Below, in pieces: positions 41,899 through 54,800 of a stretch of 64,000 nucleotides of DNA. The stretch covers positions 31,732,141 through 31,796,140 of the forward strand of contig NC_087071.1 of NCBI RefSeq assembly GCF_963678635.1, read 5' to 3'. The DNA comes from Symsagittifera roscoffensis (lineage: Eukaryota; Xenacoelomorpha; Acoela; Convolutidae). The position numbers and the translations under genes were made by a program. The notes beneath the pieces are model-generated. The model searched no databases. It worked only from the letters and a program-made list of their open reading frames with translations, and had not been told where the DNA came from. Numbering within the stretch: position 1 is the stretch's first letter; the number at the start of each line of letters is the position of its first letter.

Positions 41899-42785
41899 TC
41901 ACTGCGGGCAGGAACATTGTTTTTTTTGAACTGTAAATATAGAGCGAGTTTGAAACAAAGCGGGCCATGCTTTAAGCAAAGCGGTCCATGCTTTAAATGT
42001 CCCATCTGCATGCCAGACAGTGTTGCTTTCCAAAATAGCTAAGTTCTTATCGTTTGCAAACATTAACATTCGGTCATTGTAATCCGGCTTCGAATTGAAA
42101 AGGAGGAAGTTATCCCCCCTCAAGGTGTTGCTTAACTCCAAGGGCGGGGCTATGTCTTTAATTGAGTGGGGTGCGGAATCAATTGCTCGTTGTCGCTGAC
42201 CAGTTCTGGCAAGGGATATGTTATTAGGCATGTAAACAACTGTTTTGAGGATATTATCTTCAGCGTTTTTCACGAAAAAGTTCCTGGGAGTTTTTTTTGC
42301 TCTCTCTTTGTTAGCACGTTGAATCTTGAATTTTTACAGGTTTTTAACCAGCGAAAAAAAAAATGTTGATCTCCCAAAACACATCCTCTAGTCTTTAAAA
42401 AAATTAGATTGTTCAAAGGGTTATATATACTTTTCCACTGGTTGTGGTCAATTTCCTCCCGTAGAAACACATGCCCTTCAGTCATTCTAACTTAACCTTT
42501 AAAAACAAATTAAAATTAGAAAATTCCTAATTATGAAAGTTTAAGTTCGCGCACGTTTCAAAAATTTGAAAACTTCCCTTAGTTTTTAACTTTTTCCTTG
42601 CATGGAATATTTTTGCGATTATGTTCTCCAGATTTGTTGAATATTTTATCTGCCATTGTGGCAACGAAAGCTTTACACGGTCTCTTCACGCATCGCCATC
42701 CGGTTTTATCAGCTATTTTGTTGTTGCGGTTTAGGTTGAAAATTTCTCCATCGTGGACAAATTGCTGTTTTCGTTGCTCGCTCAT
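41899..42785 (-). pseudogene. FLYWCH/MULE transposase remnant
   Basis: From ATG 42785 an FLYWCH-type zinc finger reads FVHDGEIFNLNRNN, WRCVKRPCKAF and SGEHNR, where the last His ligand of the usual HNH has become Arg. After stops and shifts (42578-42280) a second segment (42273-41899) matches the N-terminal part of MULE transposase domains: FLLFNSKPDYNDRMLMFAND, then NLAILESNTVWHADGTFK. An 18-bp tandem duplication follows directly after TFKA (about 41965-42000). The catalytic DDE core is missing. FLYWCH-MULE proteins of this type are common domesticated or mobile genes in animals; this one is a fossil. Confidence 0.75.
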
Positions 42786-43447
42786 GGCAAACTTTAACGG
42801 TATAATTTTATCAGTTAGTGAATTGATTTGAAAGATAAAATTGAAACAAATGAATCGAAAAAAAAGTTTTAGATGATACGAATAATTAAATATTCTTACC
42901 TTTACTGGTAAATTGTTTCAATTTGTTAATTAATTCAAAGCTGGTGCTGATTTAAATTTTTGAACGCTGGCTGGGTTTTCATCCCCCCACAAGCTTCACA
43001 AAACGTTTTGCTCAATTGCATAGTTTTTTTAATCGCCTCAAATGGCAATTAATCGAGCTGCTAATTACCGTTTTCTACGAACTGACGCTGAGTGCAAAAT
43101 GTCATCCTTTAAAAACAGCTGCGTTGCTTGCGACCAATTTTCTCTTGCGACGAATTGTCGCCTCGCGCCTAAAACGTATCTAGGTTAAAAAGTTGTAAGA
43201 AAGGAGAAATTTACTAAAAGCTTTGTGAAGGGTTCTAAAGTTCGTGAATTTTATGTAGCATGGCATGGTCAACTCGGATCTTTTGGGTCGCTTATAAAAT
43301 TGTGCTGTGCTAATGAAAATTCCATAGTACTCCCCCACGCATTTTAATGAACAAAAAGATTAGTTCCGGATCTTGTTACCCATCTTTTGAACCACACAGC
43401 GTTCTTCAACATATATTATCTTATTATATAACTCAAATTGGTATTTA

Positions 43448-43684
43448 TAAACCCCTCCTCAGGGATTCGACCCCAATGCCGACCCAAAGGGTCCCCCTTT
43501 CATACATTTCAAGAAAAATCTTTTTGGCCGACCGACCCTTAAATTTTTCTAAAGGCGCCTTTGGCGCCAAGAAACACTGTTTTTGAGGGTATCTAAAAAA
43601 GGTTGTCAAAATCTTCGAAACTTTTTTGAAAATCCATCCCTCTCCCCCCCCCCCACCCCTCGAGAAAATTTTAGATACGCCCTG
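43448..43684 (-). mobile_element. Fragment of CAGGGGCGGAT-type hAT MITE, reversed
   Basis: It ends ATTTTAGATACGCCCTG and carries GGCGCCTTTGGCGCC-flanked sequence and GGGATTCGACCCC, all shared in reverse complement with the full MITE at 62669-63094. The other end is lost near 43448. Confidence 0.65.
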
Positions 43685-43999
43685 AATTGGATCATATTCT
43701 CAACATCGAAACGCCGTTGGGTTTCTTGTATAGCAAAAATTAGATCGCAGTCACCTGACTATGTGATAGTTGTCATCAAGTAACAATAGTCATAATGAAA
43801 AGAGCATCTTGCGAACTAAAAGAACGAGAAATTTCTCAAAACTGGTGGCATTTGCAAATCCACTGAGAAAAATTCGGCTCATTGGGATTTGAAGGAACCT
43901 GGGCCTTCAGCTTTTTGAAAAGAACATAAAAGTTGTTTTCGGGATAACACAAAGTGCCACAAAATTTACTGAAAGTTGCAACTATTTACAAAAAATTCA

Positions 44000-45900
44000 T
44001 TTTCTGAATGCACTTATAATTTTGTACAGACTGCACACATCGAACACCTTCTTAACTGTTATTCCAAAGAGCAGCAGAAAAGAAACATAATTCCGGATAA
44101 ATGTGTTCTTTCTCTTGGAGTAGTGATTCACTGGTTCTTCCATAACTGAACAGGAGTAACAAAATGTTTCAGAGATAAAGTGGTTTGTGGTAATCTCGGA
44201 ATATTTGAAAAGCGAGCATTGCAACTTTACAATTAAATTGACATTTAATTAGCAGCGAAGTCAGCTCCGTTAGAGTAGGAGATACGTTCTCTCTATACTT
44301 CAAGCAGAATACGAACCAAGCAGCTGCATTCTGAGAGCGTTGAAATTTAAAAAGCTGATCAGCAGTCAAAGCAAAACAAAGATTGATACAGTAATCCAAC
44401 CTTGAGATAACAAAAGAGCGAGCTAGATGAGCAGTGTTTTTAATTGATATCTATAGAAGACCAAAACCTCTCAAGTTTTTTGGATTTCGATTTTTAGCTA
44501 AAAGTGTCACATTCTGGGGCCAAATTATCACTTTTGAGTTGTTTGTAATGGCCAGCAGTTTAGCTTTTTCCGCAATAAGAGCTAGTACTTAAAAGCCAAA
44601 CAAAAGCAAGTCTGATAAACTTTTGATCATCAACATGATGAGCCTCAAAGATCGATTGAAGGCTATTTACAATTGGCTGTCGTCAGCATACTTGTATTGA
44701 GAAAAAAGGTTAAACCATACCACAAGAATGCTTTGACAGCCAATTATAAATAGCCTTATATCGATTCTAATTATTCAAAACAGTACTGAAACAGCCCTCT
44801 TGATTCTCGCATCTGTTATAGCTGCAATGGTTGATAAAAGTTTTTTTTAGTTTGCTCTAACCTTAGCAGTGCCTTTGATACAATGTCAATTGTAACAAAA
44901 AATTAAACAAATCGGGCAAATTACTCACTTGGTTCTACAACTAATTGATTAACAGAATCGGCGTTGAGATGTGTTAGGGCGACAAATCGTTCAGGCGTAA
45001 AAAAAGAGAAAGGTGCCAGCATACACCGTACGGGGACCTTTTTTGTTCATTATTAATCTTCTCGGTGTTGACAAAAGGTTAAGCCATACCACATTGCCAA
45101 CAACGAGTAGATCAATAATGAACGAAAAAAGTCCCAGTACGGTGTATGCTGGCGCCTCTCTTTTTTTACGCCTGAACGATTTGTCGCCCATATCTCAACG
45201 CCAAATCTGTCGATCAATTAGTCGTAGAACCAAGTGAGTATTTTGCCCAATCTGTTTATTGTTTTGTTAAAATTGGCAGTGTATCAGAAGCACTGCTAAG
45301 ATTAAAATAAAATGAGAGAAAATTTTTTTTTATCAAGCATTGCAGCTATAACATATGTGAGAATCAACAGTGCGGTTTCAGTAAGGTTTCGAATAAAAAG
45401 CAAATGGTTTCAGTCATGGTGATAATTTGACAAAGCTTTAGCTACATGTTTCTCTAGGACCTTGCTGAGTAAAGAAGTGTACATGAGTTTTGGAAAAAGA
45501 CTGAACTCATCAACTTTCAGTGATACTTTCACCAACGATGGGTGTGAATGAGCAATATTCAGTACGTCCTAAAATTCGCTGGTTTCATGTGAACAATTGA
45601 AACAGTTAAAAACTCACCTGCGAAAGAAAAATGGGCAGCTTTGAAAATTTTCAAGTCAATATAAACATCTGCCGCTGTCGAGATAACTTTAACCAGCACG
45701 TCCATTTGATGAAGTTAAATTTGAGAAAACTCGTAGAAACTTGTTTCTGAGATAACCAGATGTTCAAAGGGCAGATACTTTTTGAGGGAACAACAATTAA
45801 GAAGTCATACATTAAAAGAAGCATGTAAAATCTTCCTTTAAATTTGCAGAGTCGGACATGGGCATAACGGCAAAACGCCACTGTTGCTTGATCATATGAT
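44000..45900 (-). pseudogene. Decayed CR1/L2-like LINE, reverse transcriptase part
   Basis: On the minus strand 44399-44169 reads MDYCINLCFALTADQLFKFQ, QNAAAWFVF and LTELTSLLIKCQF. This is the recognisable tail of CR1/L2/Rex-type ORF2 (LDYCNSLL...LQRVQNAAARL...LHWLPV). Further upstream on the same strand (about 45280 to 45090) SSASDTL and RFGV resemble the AFDTVDH and RFG motifs of the RT fingers. Frameshifts and stops are everywhere. An inverted duplication of the RT region occupies 44770-45400. The boundaries of the element are unclear. Confidence 0.55.
44770..45400. repeat. Large inverted duplication inside the LINE remnant
   Basis: The left arm (about 44770-45070) and right arm (about 45100-45400) match in reverse complement over some 300 bp. 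Anchors include TTACTCACTTGGTTCTAC / GTAGAACCAAGTGAGTA and GCCAGCATACACCGTAC / GTACGGTGTATGCTGGC. A smaller inverted pair, GGCTATTTACAATTGGCTGTC, lies at 44661 and 44735. Confidence 0.85.
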
Positions 45901-46948
45901 TTATTGATTTGTAGAGCAGCTGGGAGTAACTAGCGCCACAAAAGCTTTTTAGAAAGGAATAATGCTTTTTTCAAGAAACTCTTGAAGAACACAAGCTCGT
46001 GGTGGTGTTACGATAAAGTCTATGTAGAGCTAATGGTTTTCATCTGTTGTTCCACTTTTCTTTTCTCACGCTTGTGAGCAACTCTATCAGCTTCAACTAA
46101 ACATAGTTTTTCTCTGCGAACCGTTTGCTTAAAAAGGGCACAGGATAGACATCGTCTTGTCTATGCTTTTCAATAGGTGTTCTAGATTTTTAGAACAAAA
46201 ACATGTCTTCAGTTTCATTTCGAGTATTCTGGCGCGACAAACATTTTACGTTGTCGTTTTCAGGAATAGCTGATTGACATCATTATAACTCGATGTTCGA
46301 TAAGCGATCACGGAGAATGAAGAAAACAGCAAAGTTTTTCGTTATTCTCACACCTAGCGAACACAGAAGTTTATCAATTGTTCAAGTGGGAAACAACAAC
46401 GTCTATTTAAGTCCTTCCTCGAGAATTCTAGCGAGGACTTTTGCTAATTTTTAGTTTTAAAGGTTGTTGAATTGATTGTTAAAAATTTTGAGAACATTAA
46501 TTAGTTCGGAACAAGAACTATAATGCGTTGCGTGCTTTAGAAATTTTATCCGCAAAGGTACGAACAATTCCAATGCTCGTCGATAAAAAAGCAAATGATA
46601 AAAAGATGTCTGTTTGTCACAATTTCGTACCAAAAAAAAATATCGACTGTCAATTTCAAAACGCTTGAGTTCGGTTTTTTGATAATTCGTGTTGTAAATC
46701 AGAAGCAACCCTCCTACATTTTTTTGTTCGTGTTAGCACTGATAATTTTAAACCCCTTCGAGCCAACTTGAACAGATTCAATTATCTCATTCTTCTCTAA
46801 TCCATGTTTCAGTGAGAAAAAAGAATTTAAGATCAATTGATTTTTTGAGACTCCGTTCAAGTGAAAATTTTTCGGAGAGATCTGACATTCTACAGACAAC
46901 AGTTGACATATTGCACTTTTTGGCTTTTAAGTCAATAATTTCTTCAAG
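45901..46948. other. Unassigned AT-rich stretch
   Basis: It may contain more of the decayed LINE on its left side, but no motif is readable. No gene is seen. Confidence 0.35.
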
Positions 46949-47145
46949 CAGGGGCGGATTTAGGATTTTATCGAGGAGAGGAGGCAGATTTTCAAAGATT
47001 GACTTTCCGAGCTCTCCCAAATCCCTATAAACACCTCTTTTGCACAAATATTCTACGCCGCAATTTTTTGATAAAAGACAGGCCAAAAAAGGCGTTTTTA
47101 GGCCTTTTTGGAAAACATCGAAAAGTCTCGAGAAAGTTTTTGTCC
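46949..47145 (+). mobile_element. Truncated CAGGGGCGGATTTAGG hAT MITE
   Basis: The left end CAGGGGCGGATTTAGG is intact. Shared internal blocks are GAGCTCTCCCAAATC, TACGCCGCAA and GGCCAAAAAAGGCGTTTTTA. The right end is missing. Confidence 0.7.
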
Positions 47146-48586
47146 GCTTACCATAAAAAAAATGAGAAATTCTTTAAATTGCTTTTTTTTCTACTTGAAC
47201 ATTTTTTAAACGTTGAAACCTGTACCGGTCGATTATTTGCAGGCAATTTATCTCGCAGCATTTAAAAGAAAAATGTTTCGAATTTTGAGGTACCCGAGAT
47301 CTGCCGCTGAAGTATCTATCAAAACTGGTTACCAGAGTATAACTGATGCTTTTTTCTTCTCTAAGGGTATAATTTTTCAGATCGTGTCCTTAAATCGTGT
47401 ATAATATTTAATTTATGATGAATAAAAAAATGATTTCAAACAATGGCTAGTGATACTTAAAAAGAATATTTTTCTAGGCTCAAAGTCAACTTTATTTGAC
47501 CTGGGATGTGAACTCAATTATCTCAAAAATTTGTAAATTTACTTTGTAAAACTCAATTCTTTAGCTTGTGAGAAGTTGCTACCAGTTAATATGGCTTCTA
47601 ATACAAACTACAGGAAAAGTTCAAAAATCCACTAATGGATTTTTTGCCAAAAAAATAAGAACCCAGCTGTTTGCTATATTTGCCCAGTTTCTTCAATAAT
47701 GATACTCGTAGACCAGTTAATTTTTATCTAAAATGGATGCTTGCACTAAATGGAAAGCGGCAGTATTTACACCGAGGTCCAACTAAGACTTCAATCTGTT
47801 TTTTTTGGCTCGTAGACTAAAACTGAGGTTGGTTATAGTTTTTACCCTTGCAATGATCACCCTTGCAAATTGATATCCCATCAAGAATTTTAACCTATAC
47901 GCTGCTCGTTATACTTCTTGAACTTTTAACTCACTTTTCTCGAACTCCTCAGATAGACAATTCTCACTTTTTTAAACTCGAATCAACTTAGCACCGTACA
48001 ATTTCACTGCATACCATTTGAAATTTCAAAGTTACGGTCAAACTTGAGCGTGCTAAAATATTTTTTTCTATGTTCGATATTTATAATATATGAGACGCAG
48101 GAAACATTTGCCTTTACATCAAATTGCTGCTCTTTTCCAGTTCCCCCTTGCAAATTCAATTCTAAAAAGCTTATTTAACCTTGTCATAATGCAATGAAAT
48201 TTGGCGTGGTGAACGAATCAACAATTCTAAACAGATTTGTTCTTCATACTTTACAGCGTAACATCACACATTTAGTCGTAATAACACGTAAAACAAACAT
48301 AAAACTCGGTATTTTGAAAGGGGGGACTGGAAAAGAGCCCAAATTGATTTAAGCTGAATAGTTTGTGTCGCTTTTTAGCCAATATACACTTCGCATATAA
48401 TGATTCCTAAATGATGTAAGTTCCTAGTCTACACGCCTCGTAAAAAGAGTATTTTAATGATTATGAATGAATTTTTAAGAAGCAGTTTTTACAAATGGAA
48501 ATTATACAATAGGCAAATACAGAGTAAATTTTTACCAATTTTTCTACACTTCAGGATGTCAACAAGTTTGGTGTCAGTTTCAAAGC

Positions 48587-48833
48587 TTAAAAGTAGGAAG
48601 GCTTCCATATTTTATGGTCGCATTTAGATAAATGTTGCCCTCGAAACAATCCTTTCAAGCTCTTAATTGTCGTTATTTGGGGGTTGGGTCCGTCCAAGGA
48701 TTCTTTCACTTCCAGAGCCTTTTTACAGATTTTGCACTCTCGTTCAGGATAGGAAGGCAGGTGGTCGAAAGCTTTGTACTCTGTCCGCCATTTGTGATAC
48801 TCATAGTAGGCAGTTTCATTTCGAAGTAGATAA
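48587..48833 (-). CDS. Fucosyltransferase last exon
   Basis: Acceptor TGTCATTTAG, phase 2 in, 82 codons including the stop. It encodes YLLRNETAYYEYHKWRTEY, then CKICKKAL, and ends KPSYF. The tail past CKIC is about 40 residues longer than I expect for the family. Confidence 0.82.
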
Positions 48834-51800
48834 CTAAATGACAAGGTAAGTATCTGCTTGGTTAGAAGGTACAAAATATATAAAAATATAAAAATAAATT
48901 GTATATTTTGTACAAATCTTTATACGTTATGAATTAGTCCGTTATAGGGGTGAAAATGTGTATCTAGTTTCTTTGGGGGTAATATTTAAAGAAATTTGAT
49001 GCAATGTTGACGCTCAAAAACGAAAATTTGGTTTCAAATTTTTCAATTTTTGTTACCGGATGCAATTAAACGCGTAGAAAACACAAAAATGTGTAATTGT
49101 TCCGACTTTTGATACGAAAGTAACGGAATATTTGTGCTCGGGGTGGGTTTTTTTAAACTTTTTAACTAGCCATTTTGACGGAATTTTTGATATCATTCAA
49201 AAGGTATTGTTGTCCTGAGCTTAAATTTGGAAAAATACTTCACCTGTGATCATTTTTCGTAAAGTTATGAGGGTTTAAAGATTGCCATTTTGGCCATTTT
49301 GACCAATTTGGGACAATTAACGCGCGATATAGTTCGCGCTATTAACGCGTAAGCGGAGATTTAATCCGTCTTATAAATCGTTCCAAATTGGTTGAACGAA
49401 GCTTATTTGCCATAATTGATTTGTTACAAGGAACAAAATCTCTCTTTTTGTACTTTATATGGCGTGTGGGGGGATGATTTTCATAAAAACTTTCAAATTT
49501 TAGAAAAAAAATTTCATTTTATTTTATTTCATTTAATTTAATTTTTTATGTTATTACTGCTGCTCCATAAACCTTAAAAGGCAGTCGGAACATTCAGGGT
49601 TTCGCCCTGATACGAGCAGTCTTGTTGTTCCGACTTTCGATACGAAAGTAACGGAATATTTGTGCTCGAGGTGGGTTTTTTTTTCTTCAGACAAGTGTCG
49701 ACTTTTTAACTAGCCATTTTTGACAAAAAAAAATTTATCATCCAAAAAGTATTGTTGCCCTGAGCTTAAATTTGAAAAGATATTTCACCTGTGTTCATTT
49801 TTCGTAAAGTTATGAGGGTTTAAAGATTGCCATTTTGGCCATTTTGACCATTTTGGGACAATTAACGCGCGATATATTTCGCGCTATTAACGTGTAAGCG
49901 GAGATTCAATCTGTCGTGAAAATCGTTCCAAATTAGTTGAACGAAGCTTATTTGCCATAATTGATTTGTTACAAGAAACAAAATCTATCTTTTTGTACTT
50001 TAGATGGCGTGTGGGGTGATGGTTTTCACAAAAAATTTCAAATTTAAGAAAAAAAATTTCATTTTATTTTATTTCATTTAACTTTTTTTTGTAATATTGG
50101 TGCTCAATAAACCTTAAATGACAGTCGGAACATTCAGGGCTTCGCCCTGATACGAGCAATCTTGTTTTTCTTTCAAATTAAAATCATAATTAATTGAATC
50201 AATTTTCATCTCAAATGCACTTTTTTTCTTCTCAAAATACTTTTCATAACTGTAAGATCGCTATTTTCACACGTGATAATCGGACCGACCTCGTGCGTCG
50301 ACGGAAATTAGGCGTAGGCGCAAAACTATTGGCGGGGGAGTTGAAAGATAGTTCAAAAGTGACACTTACCAATTCAGATAGCTAATTTTATCCCCATGCT
50401 ATTTTGAATGTAACCAATTTTGATAAGATTAGATCAAAAGTCACCAATTTTGACAAAAGCGCGCAAAATCTGGAACTGCCCCGGATTGGGAACAACTGGT
50501 CTGATCCTTGTGAAAACTGGTGGGTGACGAATAGAGATGAATGTAGCCGGGCATGCCAGTTTCCAGACCCCTGGGACCCCTGGGGGGCGAGTGATAATGA
50601 TTTCCGAAAATGCAATTAGCACTTTTTGTAAACCGGTAACTAATGGTCAGAATGACTTCATATTGCAATATGTTGTAGCCCTAGGTGAGGGAAGATCACC
50701 ACCGGGATTTTGAACGCATCCGGTTATTACTTCCGGTTTTACGCTCTAAGTAAACAAAACACACTTTTTGTTATTTCTCGACCCCTGATATTGCTAGGAG
50801 GCTGAAACTTGAAGGGATGGTAGGTTGGGGGAAGACCTATAATGTAGTAATGTTTGGACCCAATCCGGCGGTTACGTCGGAAGCTATTAGCACTTGAAAA
50901 TTGAATTAGGCTAATAACACCTGATAGTGATAATTGACTTGTGATTTTAATGCACCAATGTGAAGGGGGGCCCAACCCATTAGGGGGACCCCTAGTGACC
51001 CAATCCTCTCCGGAACTTTCTTTGGGGTGAAAATGGCAATTTTAGGGAAAAGTGTTAATTGACCCAAATTTTTCGAAAAAATGTGAAGGTATGGTCCGAT
51101 ATGAATAAAACTTAGTGGGAATGATCTCCCATCGAAAATAAGACGTTTGGACGCGTTTGACCTCATTTGACCTCGGATGACCTCTAAAATGTCATACGAC
51201 ATTTTTGACCTCAAGACCCCCGGAACCCCCTGAAAAGCAATAAATTAGCATTGTAGGGACCCGTAAGGGGTACCTACCCACCTGGGGAGGTAAGGGGAGG
51301 CCCCTAAATCGAGAATTTTTAGTTTTGACCTTTAAACCCGAGCGAAAGTGATTTTCTGTAATTAGCAAACATTGGGGTCAGCTTAACCCACTCCACTTGG
51401 ACTTTCGATAAGAACGACAAACAAGTAAAAATACAGCCCCGGAAAAAAAATTGGGAACATTTATGGGGGGAAATGGGAATTTCGGGATGAAGATTTTATG
51501 AACAGCCCTAGCATATTAAATAAATTCTTGTGGTGTTTTTTCGGATCAAAACGGACACGGGGAAGGGAATTACCCAGCCCTTGGACTTAGGGGAACAAAA
51601 TTAAAAATGACCACAAGTGGAAATTTTTCAAGTATCATGGAAGTTAAATTCCCGGTTATGTGAGAACTACCCAATTCATGGGAAAGGGAAAAAGTTAGAA
51701 AGAACTAAAATAAAATCATGCAAGGGGTCATTTGTCAAATACGATTGGGAGCTGATTTTGTAGTTGAACCCAATGTTTGCTCAGTATGTCCTGATTAATT

Positions 51801-54800
51801 CAGCGCCACCCCGATGTTTAATTAAAGCTGACCTAATGGTTGATTCAGCTGATAAGTCCTGAGTGGCAGCTAGTTAAGCGAATGTTAGTAGGGATAGGGA
51901 ACGGTACGCCCCTGACCGAACCCAAAGTAAATAAAGATAACGATACGCGATTATGGCACAACCACCGAACTGGACAGAAAAGTGTTAACTACTACTAAGA
52001 GTAGTTGGTTCTCAATCAGAGAAGAGAGCAATTGATATTGAGAGAGAGAAAGAGTATAGTTGCTTCTCCGTTAGTTAGAGGGAACAATTGTGAGACTTAT
52101 AGAATTCAGACGGGTCCTGAGAGTGACTCGTGAAATTTTTAAAGTGAGTTCTTGACGCGAGATTTTTAGCGAAGCCTTGTGAAGCAAAGTTGAAGAGTTG
52201 TTCAGAATTGTTTGTAAAGTGAACTGCAAGAGGCAGCTTTCCGGAACTTATGGCAGATTAAATTCGTTGATACTTAATAAATTGTATTCAGGCCACTTAG
52301 CGGTCCTTATATTCGGCAATTTATAGATTTATTTCTGAATTCAATTACTATCCAGTTTCTTGCGATTCTTTCCGAGGAAAAGAACAGTCGAGAGCAATCG
52401 AACAAAGGGGGCGCAACCCAGTGTAGTACATCGATCGACCACCAAATTCAATCTTTCAACCAAAGGGATTGTCGCCAAATACCGGATCACAGCTCACCCC
52501 TTGCTGGTTCTGGTATTTAGGGAAGGGACTTAGCGGACAATATAGAAGACCCCCCATATTGGGTCTAAACAGTCAAATTCCTCAAGACGACAATAACGAG
52601 GCCAAATTATGATCTGGATACGCGCAACGTTTGGTACATGTAGGACTTGCTTGAAGTCCATTATAATGGATTATATAATAAGTACAAAATCATCTTAAAG
52701 TGGATTTTTGTCCAATTTATTTTCTTTCGCGTTGTGAAAAACTGTGCAAAAAATTATGCATTTATCAATTGAGTAATGCGGAAGTTTTGCAAATCGAGCG
52801 TACGGCCTACTCCATTTCTAAACCTAAACTTTCTCAAATTGCAAAAAGATTCCGTTAAGCTCACCCCCCCTAGCGTTTGTCCCTTTGCCACTTTACAACC
52901 CCCCGAGCCATTGTCTGCTCCTTTGCCCCCTCCCATACCTGAAGCACTCGTCTCACATGACCACCTGAAACATCTCCCACCTAAACAACTCCTCCAACAT
53001 CCCCCTGAAAAAACATCCCACCACCCACTCTTCCCCACACTGGAACCATTCCCCCAAACTGACAACCTGAACCACCCCCTCCCCACTCTAAAGAAACCAC
53101 CCCATCCCCACTCTAAACAAACCATCCCACCCCAACCTCTTCCCCCTAAAGTTTGTCCCTTTGCCCCGTCAACACCTGAACGAGCCCTGCCCCCATCTGA
53201 CCGCGTGAACTATCCCCCACCTAAACTCACCCCCACTCAGGGGTGAGTGTGAACAACATGTAACAAACATTTTTTTGTTTGGAGTGTACAAAACACTTCA
53301 TGTGCGTTAAAAGTTGCATTTCAAAAAATGGAAAAAATTGATTATAAGGAAATTTCATTGTCTTGATTTAATAAAGTGAAAAATTACAATAACTTTTATT
53401 ATAATATATTATATTATAACCAAAAATAATTGACTTGCAGTGGATTTTAATGCTTTATTAAATTAAAGTAACAATCCATTTTTGATTGATTATAAATGAT
53501 TATTTTCACTATTGAAGACACTGACAAAAAAACTCAAATTTGATCGATTTTTATCCATGGAACTACATTGCGGGTACAAGATGTCTAAAAAAAAGGTTGT
53601 GACGAAACAATAATAGGCACATTAATTGTGTTACGAAATCAGCAAATTGAATCAGATTTTGCATTAAGAAGTGGATTTTGTAATGATGAGTGGCTTCGTG
53701 GCTTCCGCAAATTTATTACCTAAAACAGCAAATGTAGGCGATTTCCAATAACAAAATGCGAAACCCGCTAGCAAAATATGGAATTTTTGAAAGCAAAATC
53801 CACAGCCTCATACTCTAGGAAACTATTGATCATCGGGAATCTTTTCAGATCCGACCACTGAAAATTCCTAAACATTACTCCGTGTCAAAAAAAATTGGTT
53901 TGAGGGGAGAAGAAGCGACATAATGGGACAAAAAACTTTTGTTTCAGCCTGAAAAAGTTAGTTGTTCTCTAGTGTTTTAATTAACACTCCTGGTCAATAA
54001 TTTTTTGAAAAAAAATCAAAATTACATCCAGCCAAAAATTGAAATAAATTTTGGATTTCTTCGTAATTTTATTAAATTGTTTTCAAAATTTAACACATAT
54101 CACGACAGACAAAACTGAAAAAAAAAAATCAATCATTTTCATTTCTGATGTGGGAGTTTTCTGAGCTGCTTTTCACAGCAACCGGTTTCAGCTCCCAAAT
54201 TGGGTTTTCTCGGGTTCAATTGTTTTTGGGAATTGGTTCATTTCAACCATTTTGGTGTACTTAGTTTTCAGGAACCCTTCAACTCAATACTCGTACCTTA
54301 GATGCTCGACTAGTTTTTCAGTAGATCCGAACTGTCTCGCGTGGATGTAAGAAGAACTGGGCAGGAAGTTGTTGTAGCTCTGAGGCCATCCGTTCACTAT
54401 CGGCACTGCGTAAACAGCGAGCGGGTTGCTAAATTTCTCGGTTACGTAACCTAAACATAATAAATAGAGATTATTGGGATAAAATTAACGTCCTCACCCA
54501 CGCAATTATTTAATTTGGGGTAGAACATCGAAAAACTTTGTGTAAAATTCTCTATTTTTTGACAAGAGGATGCTGATTTGGCCCGAAAAAATTGAAATGG
54601 ATTTTAAATTCAGTATAATCCATTCGTTTCAAAATTTTTGACTTTGTTATAATCTCATAATTATTGTAAGTTAAAGCGGGGAGCGTACGGTAAAGCGATG
54701 TGTCAGTAAATTACCAGATCAGTAACCAATTTACGTAATAAAACATCAATTGCGGAGTTAAAGATTAATAGAATAGATTTTCCCCGAGCTAGAACAATTA

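Noticed and set aside
50906-51214. 102-codon minus-strand open frame in the GC-richer block
   Set aside because: No recognisable domain; it lies in repeat-like sequence and has no splice or start support.
52776-53246. 156-codon proline-rich open frame
   Set aside because: It arises from a C-rich low-complexity tract with both strands open. No start context, splice signal or domain supports it.
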